Positions 1 through 11,399 of a stretch of DNA of 64,000 nucleotides are shown here, one piece after another. Below the pieces are notes generated by a model. The model did no database searches. It saw only the letters and a list, made by a program, of their open reading frames with translations, and was not told the DNA's origin. This DNA comes from Hermodice carunculata. Its lineage: Eukaryota; Annelida; Polychaeta; Eunicida; Amphinomidae. A program made the translations under genes and the position numbers. The first letter of the stretch is position 1. The number at the start of each line of letters is the position of its first letter. Location of the stretch: positions 91,306,962-91,370,961 of the forward strand of contig OZ026619.1 in assembly GCA_964020975.1 (NCBI GenBank). The letters are read 5' to 3'.

Positions 1-1213
1 CTGCCTAATGCTTCATTTGCTTATTTGACACATTTCGAAACAAATCAAACCTTAAAGCACTGATTTAAGGCTGAATCCACAGCTTTCCTCGGGACAATTT
101 GCGCGCAATGCCTGTAAAGTGTCCCAAGGAAAGCTGGATAAAAGGACTAGGGTTGCTAGTATTTGAATGAAAGGTATCTTCATGAGAAATTTGAATTATT
201 TAACCATTATATTTTTAACGCTAATGACAAAAGAACTGTAGCAGTGATTAGCACTGTAAGGGTTAACATTTTCGAAATGCGTTGATTTATCTTCTATTTC
301 GAAGATTGGACTCTTTGATCAGACATACAGACAGTTCAAATGTTTGCTCTGGAGGGGCCTTTACGTAAATTTTTTTAAACTTGCCGCGATTTCGGGAGGA
401 GGGCTGGTTCAGGGTCTTTGTTAAATATATACCACGATTCAGACAGACCGTTGAATGCTTTATATATTTTGAATTCAGAAAACAAATGGTCTCTTGCAGA
501 TTGCTGTTAGTAATTTAAACAGGCTTTCAACTAGTAAAAGGCAGGTAATCCGTCATGTTAACCCAAAGTAAATGAGATTCGTTAAAGTGGTACAATTTAA
601 GAAGCAAAAATTGTAAATAAGGTTAAGACAGAGGCCTAGTTCTCGATTCACATAGTGTATGGGTGGCAACGTTTGGTAGGTGTAAGTCAGACTTTTTTTT
701 AAGTCGATTTCGAGTTCCATATTTAAGATTATCATTTCCTCCTGTCTTTTTCTCCCTGAGTACATAGAGTAAATTGAAATCGTGGCTTTTCTTTTGTATG
801 CTTTTTTTTTTTCTTCCAGTTTCTTTTGTCAGTAAGTGCAATATAAGATATAGGCAAGTTAGTGAGGGGAAATGTTACATCTGGATCTGGGACTAGGCAC
901 ACCAAGCAAGTATTTCTGGTCACAGTCTGGATGCTAGGTTTCTTCTGTAGCATCCCCTTAGCCCATTTAAATTGAAAAAATGATGTCCCTATCATTTAGA
1001 CTTCCTCCTGTATCTCCAAGCGGCAAAAAGTCTCTAATAGAAAATGATACGTGAACAGGCCTGTGATAAGGCCAGCAGGTATGACAACGTGATTGGCTCC
1101 TGGGGAGCTGTCCAGGAAACTGGTACCTGATAACAATGTTAATCCCAACTTGGGCACCAGGGTGCCATATTTTCTTCCATGCTGCTTCAGCATTTCCATC
1201 TCTCTTGTTGCAG
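1..1213 (+). other. Intron of gene A (3' part), with a stem-loop
   Basis: No exon is recognised. The last about 60 bases before the acceptor align with the equivalent intron end above 36805 in gene B. Several short reading frames, mostly on the minus strand, look fortuitous. The one notable structure is the inverted repeat at 80-136. Confidence 0.7.
80..136. repeat. Imperfect inverted repeat / stem-loop
   Basis: CAGCTTTCCTCGGGACA (80-96) pairs with TGTCCCAAGGAAAGCTG (120-136) at 16 of 17 positions, across a 23-nt loop that contains gcgcgc. It could be a small hairpin RNA, a MITE relic or a chance structure. Confidence 0.7.
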
Positions 1214-1946
1214 ACAGAATTTCATCACTGCATAATTACTCGGAACTGTGTCCGTGTTTGCCTGCATGCAACTATAACCAGTACGACACCACCATTTCTG
1301 CAAGCCCTTTGGCGCCGTTAATACTGCGCGAAATTGCCCTGTCACCCACAAGCGAACAATTCAAAGTGCACTACAAAGAGTCGTTCTTCCTCCAAGAATG
1401 GATGCTTTTACTTAGTGTTGATAAGTGCTACATCGACACCATAGCCAATATCAGCCATGAATTAAATGCTGTTGTAATGAGACTTCTGCAAACGAACATT
1501 ACCTTAGAAGATATCCGTGTGTCGGTTTCACAAGTATCTAATTATACCATTACAAGTATGAATGCATGGCGGAATATGTTAAATAGACTCAAAGACTTCA
1601 TTTTTGCTAATTATTATTACATAAATGCATTTAACAAATACAGGCGAATAGACGAAGTCAACATTAGAATGGCTCATGATTTGTTAGAGCAAAAGTACGA
1701 GCTACCTTTCTTGTTATCCGGAATCGAAAACTTAACAGTGGAATGGCTGGCAACTACAAAGATGGTAAATTTGACGAGTCAATTAGAAAATGTTACAAAC
1801 AATCTGAAGTACAGCTTGGCCATAACGAATGAATTATTTCAAATAAAGTCGTCCTTTTTGAGGTTACAGTCAAAAGTGAGGAAAGATGAGTACGTCCGGG
1901 CACTTCATGTACCCATGTCAGCAAAAAATAACCTGGCGTTTTACAA
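1214..1946 (+). CDS. Gene A exon with Cys block and enlarged knuckle-region insert (733 nt)
   Basis: The exon opens after ttgcag at 1211-1213 with two bases that finish a split codon, and ends before gtaagt at 1947. The open frame extends upstream to 1093, but that part is intron. The exon encodes CPCLPACNYNQYDTTISASPL near its start, then about 220 residues rich in helix formers and sequons, ending NNLAFYK. In ASIC1 the equivalent stretch from the Cys block to the next strand is only about 40 residues. The exon in gene B at 36073-36805 has exactly the same length and phase. Confidence 0.93.
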
Positions 1947-4900
1947 GTAAGTTAACTGTCATTCAAGGGTCGAAAGTCGTCTGGCATTACCATCCCGATC
2001 ACTTGAAATTTCATTTCTGTTTGCACACATCTTAATTTGTTGATTACCCGTAGACTCAAATAATTTTATAGGTCCATGCTTCTATTATAATTGTAAAGCC
2101 TACATCTGATGCGATGCGGTCTAAGCATAATATTGACAATAAATATAAACCCGTGATCATTAATTTAATTGAACGTTGTCCTTTAATGTATTTATATAGC
2201 TTAATTTCCCCATTGAGACATGTGTAAAGAGACCTTTCCTCAGATAAAACCCTATGTTGGAAGACCCATATATGTTTGCATATGATCATTTGTATTACTT
2301 GTGTTGCTACTTATTGCTCATTCAACCCGGGACATCAGGCAAATTTGCTCTTGCTATGTGTAAATAGGTCAGGGGATATTGGGATGTTGCAAACGTTATA
2401 TCATGGTGTGTCACAACAGTTTTGCCCAGTGTAACCAATGAGCACGAACTTTCAAGACTGAGCACTTGTCAGAATACTTTTATCACAAACAGTACTCCTG
2501 TAGCACAGACAGCGTGCGTTTCCTATCCTCACAGAGGAACAATACGCCTCCCTGTAGCACTTTTCTGTACCCTTGTAGTATGTTGGTGCTGTATTGCTAC
2601 AGGATGCCCAGCCCTTTTTGTTTTGCTCATGTACTGAATTTCGTTTAATCAGACACAAGCTCTAAAAAGAAGTGAGTGGGAATAGTCACAAGAGGACGTC
2701 ACGTAGCGGTAACCGTATCACTGCCTGTGTCGTAACACTTAGCGAGACAGGAAACGGGTCTTTATAGAGACCCTGATAGAGCTCAAACCAAGCTATTCTT
2801 TTTTTAAATTCCCAATGGAAACCACTCCCTTATTACGAATAAGTGATATACATATGAATGCCAGTATTAAGACCCTCTTTTGCCGCACCGAAAAGCTAAA
2901 AATAGTCTTTATTTTGTTCGACTTTACTCTGAAGTGGTTAGTTCATACAAGTACATTAAAAGGAAATGTTGAGTCTATCGCAACTCAGGTTTTACTCATG
3001 AGGTGGTCTTATTGCTGACGCCGTCTTAATGCGGGTCCCACTGTATATTTATATCATTGACACATATATCTAGCTAACCTTATTGTGCATTCTATATAAT
3101 GGGTCACCATACGCTACCATGCAAATCATGAACAAATACTTCTGGGTAAAATAATGCATTTAATATTGGAATTTTTCTTCAATTTAGGGGCAATTACCTT
3201 GACCTACAAATCTACTTCAAGGAAATGACTGTGACCACGATGATACAGCAGAGATCATACGATTTCTTCGATTTAATTGGTCAGTTAAATGTGATTTTCT
3301 ACTTGCAAGTTAGCAACAGGTGGTTTTGCAATACACAAAGCTGTTCGACTACATTCTTGATAGATTGCCAGAGAGTCACCTTTATTCCGGTACATGTAGG
3401 ACTACACTCTGTGTTGTTGTTTTTTCCTAGATGAGCACATAGGCTAGAGCATCACCTACTCTACGCCAAGTTGTCCCTTATCTTTCCAACTAGTAATCGA
3501 TTCACTAATTTGTTTTGACATTCATATTTAGACGCATGTTTTCGGAGAGTCGTGTGACCACGGCAACATAAACTGGTGATAAATTGTGGTCCCTTTCAGG
3601 ATTAACTGATATATTATCTACACCAAAATGACTTCATTAATGACGTAAGGGATCCAGATGCAGCTGCCTTTATCTCTTTAGGAATAAAAACTGATCAAAA
3701 TATTTCATTTTATAAATCTCCTCAATAATGAGAACAGATGGGTTATTCCTGTCTCCCCCGAAGGCTCGTTTGCTATCTCAAATACAGCCAATATCTATAA
3801 CTGCCGTTGGGTTTTCCCCTCTAACCAGGTCCAGGCATAAAACAATTAATTTTTAATAATTTATTTTGGATTACTTAAAAATAAATCACATTCCTTTTAC
3901 TAAAGCTCTATGGAGTATTTGGATATGAGATTGGTGCTTGGGTAAATCATTGATTTCGGTCACTCTTTTGCAATTAAAGACTGTAATCATCTCATTCAAA
4001 ATATCGCACAACTAAAATGCACCAAAAACTCTATCATGAATAAACTTTGTTTATATTTGCACGTAACGATAAAAACCAACCCCACATTATGTAAATACCG
4101 ACTAAATAACGCCAGCAAACTTAATTTATTAATTGTGTCTTATCTGGAATACTTCCAGGTCTCTTTTGTTTTTTTTGTCAGAAGTGATAAAATTTGGGGT
4201 TTGAGTGGTGAGGCGGATAAATTTTGGAAACACTATTGTCTGTAGTTAATGAAAAATATTTCAAAGGTTCAGATGACCGGTTTAAAACCACCAGTTGCCT
4301 TTTATGGGTCACTGCCTGTCTCAAGTCAGGATTGAAATTTGTTTCTTTACATTGGTATTAGAAGATGAATATTCATGCTTTGGTAACTGTGGAATCTCTT
4401 TGCTGTCATTGCTGAACTTGAAATTTATGAATATGGGTCAGGTTTTTCGAAACTATCTGATGTATTTCTCTCACACGTGTGATTAAGCAACGCCGCATCC
4501 TTTTGTGACATGAACAGATCATACCCAACGGGTACTTTTATATGTAAATCCGTAAAATTAGGGATAGTGGTAATAAATAACAATCCTCGACAATGTTAGA
4601 AAAAAATAAAGTAAAAAGTAAAACAGAATCTGGATGGTTTCGTTTACATTTTGATAATTGAATGTGTATACGTCATATCTGCTAACTCTTATAAATTCAG
4701 GGGATAAAACACCCATACCAATACTTTCTAACATTCCCCTAGTACCTAAATCACCGTCACTATTGATTGGTCCCTTTTTGGTCCCTTTTAGAAAATAACT
4801 AAGAGTGGCAGGACATAAAGGCCAACGAGAGGCATAATGACTTAATGTAGGAGATGAAAGCAAACGAGAGGCATAATGACTTAATGTATTGTTGGCAGAG

Positions 4901-6585
4901 CAATGTGCCATTCAGGTGGTGTCGTTTTGCTATTACCATTCTGTTATTTGACAAACAGGTTTTAAACTAGAGGAAAAGGCTTCCTTAGTCTTTAATGTGT
5001 TACCGGTTAAAAGCTTTTAAAATGTCTGAGAAAAAATGTTGGTTTCAGATAATTTGAAAAACATACCGTCTGGTGGACATCCTTTTTGAATTTTGGTCGT
5101 ATTACGTAATTGTAATGGTAAAAAGTAAAGTTGAAATGTTATTATTTTAAAATGTAGTGCTAATGAGATGGTGTGTTGTTTTCTTTAGAGGACTACAATA
5201 GAACTAGAAACGGACAATTCAGACTTCTCCTGAAAAGTAATAACATTTCGTTGAATTCATGATCACAACCGTGCATTGTACTGAGATTGTTCTTTTGTAA
5301 AACGAGAATTGCATCGTGAGCGGAAACTCGGAATGCGGTATTTGCATCAACTTGAAAGCTTGATTTTTAATTCTAGGTGCTGTTGGAGGAAGCTTGGGAA
5401 TTTTCCTTGGCGGGAGTATTTTGACTCTGGTGGAACTAGCTGACATTTTAATCACATTTGGATGGGCTAAATCAAAAGGTATATTCCTCTGCATCTGCAA
5501 TGCTGTTATACAGCCCGGTGATGTTGCCTTGGGTGACATGGAACTTGTTGCAGTAAGGCTGTATCTGATAGTTTTTTTTCGCTGCTGTGTGGGAACCACT
5601 AGAGTCAAAAACACAGCAAAAAAAAGCTGTCGAACACACAGATACAGAAATGTGGAACTATACAAAATGCGAATTATCTATGTATTTCTGGAGCCCTTTT
5701 GTTTAAATACCTGCTCACATAAATCAAAAACAAAATGCACTGGCCTCTATATTTCTACTTTACAGGTTAACAATAAAAATTTCTAATGAGCAAACTAGAA
5801 TATTAAAAAAAAAAAAACCAAAACAAAAAAAAAAAAAAAAAAAAAAAAAAACCAAACAAAAAAAAAAAAAAAAAACAACAACAAAACAATATGCTATCCC
5901 ACACAGCGACGGTAAAAAACGTTGACTATGACTCTTACGTCACAAGTAAAATGNNNNNNNNNNNNNNNNNNNNNNNNNNNNNNNNNNNNNNNNNNNNNNN
6001 NNNNNNNNNNNNNNNNNNNNNNNNNNNNNNNNNNNNNNNNNNNNNNNNNNNNNNNNNNNNNNNNNNNNNNNNNNNNNNNNNNNNNNNNNNNNNNNNNNNN
6101 NNNNNNNNNNNNNNNNNNNNNNNNNNNNNNNNNNNNNNNNNNNNNNNNNNNNNTTCCTTTCTGACCTGCAGGCAGTTTATTTGTGAGAGCGGAAATTACC
6201 AGTATTATCTTATTTTCTTTGTTACAAACATCAAAACCAAACAACGCCCTTGAAATTGACACTCTTAAGTGCAAAGAATATTGATAGACACATTACAAAA
6301 ATTTATCTTTATCTTTTTAACACATAAATGCAATAATTTTTCTTAGATTAAGGTACTGAGTTATACATTAAAAAACCCAGACACAATATTATAAAGTGTT
6401 CATATGGGCCAACATAATATGTAAGGTCATCACAGCAAAGATTAAAGAATTAGAGAAAGTTTAATTCATTTTTGTATTCTTCATTTTTTTCAGAAAAAAA
6501 GACCAATGGAGCTACAGAAAAAACAAAAGTAGTCGAGACAGAAATCAAAGAAATTAAGCATCAGCCCAGGGGTACAACTGAGTGA
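1214..6585 (+). CDS. DEG/ENaC sodium-channel subunit, gene A (5'-partial, last four exons)
   Basis: This is the C-terminal half of an epithelial/degenerin/acid-sensing type cation-channel subunit (plasma membrane, trimeric). Coding exons join as 1214-1946, 3188-3279, 5377-5478 and 6494-6585; every junction has AG/GT borders and the phases match. The visible protein runs from the C-x-C-x3-C block (CPCLPACNYNQYD) through a very long extracellular stretch with seven N-x-S/T sequons. It continues into the pre-TM2 strand (YLDLQIYFKEMTV), TM2 ([18 protein letters not shown]) with a G-x-S filter triplet, and a Lys/Glu-rich cytoplasmic tail ending RGTTE. TM1 and the N-terminal extracellular domain lie before base 1. 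Gene B on the other strand is its paralogue, about two thirds identical over the big exon by eye. The family call is firm; the ligand and ion preference cannot be read. The last intron holds the assembly gap. Confidence 0.92.
2841..2860 (+). other. Empty site corresponding to the TIR-element insertion
   Basis: Gene A reads aagtgatatacatatgaatg here. In gene B the two sides of this string (agtgatata... and ...tatgaacgccag on the minus strand) are separated by the 1.74-kb element plus TA runs. The surrounding 2700-3010 aligns with 33480-33764 and 35595-35790. Confidence 0.8.
3188..3279 (+). CDS. Gene A exon, pre-TM2 palm strand
   Basis: This 92-nt exon lies between an acceptor at 3186-3187 and gtcagt at 3280. 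It encodes GNYLDLQIYFKEMTVTTM and then QQRSYDFFDLIG across the junction. It corresponds to the conserved 'V.iyf.el..........Y' strand just outside TM2 in this family. Confidence 0.92.
4824..4888. repeat. Short tandem duplication, 39-bp period
   Basis: The string aacgagaggcataatgactt and the bases after it begin at 4824 and again at 4863, identical over about 26 bases. The copies lie in an intron of gene A. Confidence 0.8.
5377..5478 (+). CDS. Gene A exon, TM2 and selectivity filter
   Basis: This 102-nt exon (acceptor tctag at 5372-5376, donor gtatat at 5479) encodes AVGGSLGIFLGG followed by [24 protein letters not shown] replaces the commoner GAS filter triplet but keeps the G-x-S pattern. 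The Glu of 'LTLVE' inside TM2 is the family's conserved acidic residue. Confidence 0.95.
5804..5890. repeat. Poly(A)/A-C rich low-complexity run
   Basis: Long A runs broken by single C residues lie immediately before the assembly gap. Such tracts commonly stop sequencing or assembly. Confidence 0.9.
5954..6153. other. Assembly gap of 200 N
   Basis: Exactly 200 N bases, a conventional gap size, within the intron between the TM2 exon and the tail exon of gene A. The real length is unknown. The exon phases across it agree, so no coding exon needs to be missing. Confidence 0.98.
6494..6585 (+). CDS. Gene A terminal coding exon, cytoplasmic tail
   Basis: The exon begins after a polypyrimidine acceptor (tttttttcag, 6484-6493) and runs to TGA at 6583-6585. 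It encodes a 30-residue Lys/Glu/Thr-rich tail beginning EKKTNGATEK and containing ETEIKEIK. The exon starts with seven A residues where gene B has six, so the first part is read in a different frame from B. The frames agree again at EIKEIK versus EIPEIK. Confidence 0.85.
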
Positions 6586-6769
6586 CAGTTAACTATGTTC
6601 AACTGTGTTTCATGCAACTACGAAATTCTATCTCATCTTGTATGAATAGTCTTTGGCCTTGTTTGTATTTTTGACCTGTGTTCCATATATGTGCCAATAT
6701 TGTCTTATAGTATGTTTTGGAGAACCTGTACAATCAGTGTTGTATTTTAATATTAGGCAATGAAGTTCA

Positions 6770-6790
6770 AATAAATTATGTTTGAATAAA
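6770..6790 (+). promoter_or_regulatory. Candidate poly(A) signals of gene A
   Basis: Two AATAAA hexamers lie at 6770-6775 and 6785-6790, about 185-205 bases after the stop. The surrounding 3' UTR segment (6640-6770) is conserved in inverted orientation behind gene B at about 28725-28865. A further AATAAA near 7642 is also conserved in the other arm (about 27990), so a longer 3' UTR is possible. Confidence 0.5.
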
Positions 6791-6980
6791 TATATCTCAC
6801 AAAGATCCTGAAGATACATTACCATCATATCTGACCCAGTCATTTAATCTTCTATATTATACAGATATTAGACCCATAGCATTAGTTTTAAAGAACAACC
6901 ATTCATTGAAATGACGATTCTGTAATATTTTCTACAAGTATATCAATTCGTCACATAGTTTGTATTGTCCTGTGCGTTTT

Positions 6981-6981
6981 G

Positions 6982-7063
<82 letters not shown>

Positions 7064-7161
7064 TATAGATATAGATACATATATATATATATAGATATAT
7101 AAATATATATATGTATATAAATATATATATATATTTACATATATATATATATATATATGTA
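6981..7161. repeat. (TA)n microsatellite
   Basis: About 180 bases of TA with a few GATATA and AAATA interruptions. The equivalent place in the other arm (about 28480-28505) has only a short AT-rich run, so the array expanded after the duplication. Confidence 0.97.
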
Positions 7162-9464
7162 TATTGTGTGTCTCTGTGTCTCGAGAACCCATTATACTAC
7201 TCAACTATTACTATTTGTGTATCCAGAATAAATATATATATTTAATATATATCATACCCCAAAAGGTATATCTTTCTTACCAGCGTAAGGGATTAATAGC
7301 ACCAGGATCTTTTCCTTTTTCTCATGCATCTATGCCGCTCCTAGACAGGTCAGAGACATTTTACTATGCAGGTTAATTAATGCTGCTGATGGTGTAAATG
7401 AAAAAAAAACTGTTAATGCTGCAGGAAACTTATACAATAGAAATGAAAATATTCGTTTCATTGCAATATTTACATCTTTCGTTTATGCTGTTCCCTGTTG
7501 TGCAAACACTCTACCCGTCTTCGCAGTTAATGTGTAGTTTGTTGGTCTTGTACATATTGTATATACTACTAAGTGCATAGTTTGTCTGGACAAATATTAG
7601 ATTTAAACATTATGATTATGTACCAGTTGGTTATTCAGGTAAAATAAATATGTGCAAACTTTCAACATTGCAAACAAGCAGGACATTTGAGTTTGTGGGA
7701 TAAATGTGCACCTAAGTAATTACCAACGGAAAGTATTATGGGTTCCGACTGGGTTCGTGTAGCATGATCAACAATTTAATTGATACTGAATGGTTCACAA
7801 GACTTATTGCTGGGTGACAGGATGCTCAAGAAAGCAAAGCATATGCGCACCTAAAATGTATCAAGTCGACTTAAGATCATTTATAACGATGGCAAAATTA
7901 CAAATGATCGAAACAAAAAAAAAATATGAAGCCACGCCCCCTGAATTTGGACCAATATTCTGGCCCCCAAACATTCTTTGCTATCTATATATGTGGCCCC
8001 CCAAACACTCTTTGCTATTTATATATGACCATATCCACAATGCTACACCTTATATAACTGACTACGCGTGTTTTTCAGATTTTAAGGTCTCAAATCTACC
8101 CAAAATCGATCATTTTTTACATGAGGGCGTCACGTCTGACGACGACCCACATTTTTCACTTACCGAAGTGATTTGACGTTGAGAGGAGTAAATGGAAATT
8201 TCCCACAACCAAGTGACCACCCTACTAAATAGTGAAATGGCTAGTCTATTAGACTATATTCGTGAAACTGGCTTTAAAGACTATATCATTTCGTATCGCT
8301 TCTCTTAACATTCCTTCAACCCGGCCGCCTGTCAATCATTGAACTTCCGGTTAGCAGGATAGCTTTGAAGACAGTGTGATGGCCGCACACACACTGAAGT
8401 GATTCACGAATTTTAACAACTATAAGTGCAATATGCACAAATACGTTAATATTATTTTATAAGTCATCCAGAAAAGGTGCAGAGCGTGATAAAAAGTGAT
8501 AGAAAATTAGATTTGAACATCAAAAGACGTGCGTTAGCGGGTTGTCATGTGGCAGCCATCGTATTTTCAGGCAATCACAATGCGAACCAGTCATTTCTCC
8601 GAAACATTGCCAAGCGGGACTCAATATTGGTCTTGGAATTAGGACGTGGCAAGCAAGGACGTTTTTGTGATAACTGAATCATATAAATGTGTCTCAAACC
8701 ATTGAATGTGAACTTTTACAAATCTTTAACATGCGGTTGTAAGACTTTTGACCTTCCTATGCATGACTCGTTGGTGCTATGTAAACAAGTCCGTCAGGAG
8801 CTCTCATTTCGCATTGGAGCACCCAGATGACTGCCATTGGGAGTACAACATCCTCATGTATCGCCATAGGCACTTGTTTATGTTAATGAAGGCATGCCTG
8901 CTGATTATAATGTCGGGATATATCAGGCTGTACGTGAGCACTAATTTTATTTGGTTGCCATGGGCATCCAGCCAACTAGGTTGCCAGTCGCTGAGAGATG
9001 CCCACGACCTGACATTTTATCAATGATTACGTCAAACAGCATATGTCTGCCTGTGGCTACTGTAAGTAAAGAGAAACTACCGCAATCAGTAAAATTGTAA
9101 GCAAATTAACTTCGTTTATAACTGAATAGACTTAATTACTCGTCCAGGATTCATTACAGGTGCATCTGCAGACCTCAGATTGTGCCTTATTGACCTCAGG
9201 CTAATGGCTTCGGTCAACGGCAATATTTGATTAATGGATGCACTTGCAATGATCCCTGAAGGAGTAGTTAAGAGCGTCATAATACATTATTGAAAACAGC
9301 AGTCTGAGATTTCATTTAAACTTATGTGAATGTCGTTACCATTGATTACAGTGTCCCAAATACATTGAATTGTTTTTTAATGTTCACATTTTACTTGCAA
9401 TAAGGTAGGAAGTACAAGTGTATTTACCAGAATATTTTCTTATTCCTTGTCCTTTTCTTCTGTG

Positions 9465-9560
9465 TGCCATGCATATGGCAGTATTGTCTTACTGTATGTA
9501 CTAGACAACCTGTATAAGTGCTGTATTGTAATATCATGCAATTAGATTGTGAAAAAGGCA
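9465..9560 (+). repeat. Third copy of the 3' UTR segment
   Basis: The stretch tggcagtattgtctta through aacctgtataagtgctgtat and on to gcaattag resembles 6660-6765 (3' UTR of gene A) and the inverse of 28730-28850 (3' flank of gene B). It is in direct orientation to gene A, about 2.8 kb downstream. It may be a small local duplication or a dispersed repeat. Confidence 0.6.
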
Positions 9561-10724
9561 ATAAAGTCACATCTTACCCAATAATTTTATCTCCTGTATT
9601 TCCCATATATCTTGCATAGAAAGAACACTTTAATAAATTTGTAGATTACAAGCAAATACCTGTACATTCAATAACACTTACATGCATATGGCATGTACAT
9701 GACAGTCATAGTCTCTCTTGCAGAATAACATTGATTCATATATACTCGGTCTTTTATGACAATATCTGAATACTTATTGTCACCTTTAAACCTGAGTTTA
9801 ATTTGTGTCTGATGCCGTGGTATATATAAACATGTTCGCATGCTGGCTATATTGAGATTATGATATGTACACCCGACTGACATATTTTAGGCACAATTTA
9901 TTTTTATTGAAATCTGTTGCAATTCATCCAAAACTCTTGTTAATGTGGTTCATTACTCTGTTTCAAACCAGATCAACCTCACCATCACTTTCTGACCTGC
10001 ATCTGTTTCTCACCTTATCTGTCTTGGATTTATGCATCAGCAGCCCATCATTTTAGGATCCCGAGACTGACCCACTGCCTTTGGCTGGGATCTATAGCCT
10101 CCCAGTATGCCTTTTGTCTCTGAAAGCAATTGAATAATATATGCTTAATTGATCGCTCTTTGGTATTTCCTGCTAGATCATTTGCTGTCATGATATGATC
10201 CATATTGTGCTGTACCGTGTTTACAAAAAACCTGGATAGAAGGTTTCAAAATGTTCTTATCGCAATCAGCATGGAAGCTGAAAGAAGTAGATGTCCCCAA
10301 TCACATCCGATTACTGAGAAACCATCTCCACCCCTGCTCCCACTTTGGTGTTGTTACCTTTTTGGAGCATATGCTAATAACCTTGACCCCAACCTTTGAC
10401 CGTTTGAGATAAAACATATCTTGCTAATCGGTGCGTGGTGGCAATGTTGCCCAATACGAATTAAATCGTTTAAAACTAAATGAGTTGTGGCCAGATGAAA
10501 CCCCTCAAAAGGCAAAATGACCTTGATCTTCGACTGTAGCAGGTCACATACAAGTACTAAAAATATGCATTACAACATGATGAATTTCAAAATTGACCTA
10601 CTTACACCTCTATGAAAGTATTAAGATGGCCAGATGGCCTTGATCTTTGATCTTTAGGGACCATATAATATTGTGATAAGTTTGACCTTGAATTGATCTT
10701 TGAAACCAACTGAACATGATCCAA

Positions 10725-10942
10725 ATTCATTGATAATATTTGAGTTACAGGTAAGGACATGTTTTCTGCATGTAGGTCAGAATACCCGCAAGGTAGGCAA
10801 AAGTTACAAATTGGGTGCTCAGGATAAAAGTATATTCATTGATAATATTTGAGTTACAGGTTAGGACATGTTTTCCGTATGTTGGTCAGAATACCCGCAA
10901 GTTAGGCAAAAGTTACAAATTGGGTGCACAGGATAAAAGTAT
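10725..10942 (+). repeat. Tandem duplication, 109-bp period
   Basis: Two units (10725-10833 and 10834-10942) share attcattgataatatttgag through caggataaaagtatatt with few differences. The matching block in the other arm (about 23090-23180, reverse) appears once, so this doubled in arm A only. Confidence 0.85.
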
Positions 10943-11399
10943 ATTAGTTGGGGTGCAAAAATGTCGAATATTGTTCCAGAAGTCATTGGCAATTCTATAT
11001 TATGACTTTCAAAATATTATCAACAATATAAATAAGTTTAAAAGTAAAAAGGTCATGACTTTCTAAACAAGCATGTAGGTCAAGTTCACAAATCAAGAAA
11101 CCGGTGTAAAACATCAGTACAACAGGAATCCAACTGAAATGATAATTGGTAGGTCCCAGCGATGTCTGAGAATTTGCATGCTAAAAGTTTTAAAGCAAAA
11201 CATTAGTTATTATTGACTGCTCACATGGGCTTGACTGTCAAAATTAACAGGTTAACTTTTAGATATATTTATGCATGGCCGTAGTCCAGATTAAAATTTC
11301 ACTGGTGGTTTAATATGTTGGCAGCATATTCTCCACACCTGTTTTCAATGATGAAGAAGAGTTCAGTGACCTACTAGTTCATAAAAACATTACCTGCAT

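Larger units (their letters stand above)
6640..11310 (+). repeat. Inverted duplication arm A, 3' flank of gene A
   Basis: Blocks of this flank recur in reverse order and orientation behind gene B. They are 6640-6770 with 28725-28865, 6910-7210 with about 28440-28570, 7480-7760 with 27870-28170, 10190-10440 with 23330-23545, and 10720-11310 with 22720-23180. Identity is patchy by eye but covers long runs, for example aaaataaatatg and ttgagtttgt.gggataaa in the third pair. No gene was recognised. The 128-codon frame at 7790-8176 and the 92-codon frame at 8748-9026 have no family resemblance. Confidence 0.85.

Noticed and set aside
1093-1213. Upstream part of the long open frame starting at 1093
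   Set aside because: It precedes a good acceptor at 1211-1213, and the matching exon in gene B starts at the same point. It is intron read-through.
6932-7204. Tyr/Ile repeat frame
   Set aside because: Pure translation of a (TA)n microsatellite.
7790-8176. 128-codon plus-strand frame
   Set aside because: No family resemblance, low-complexity stretches and a short internal tandem (tggcccccc-aaacattctttgctat). Likely chance.
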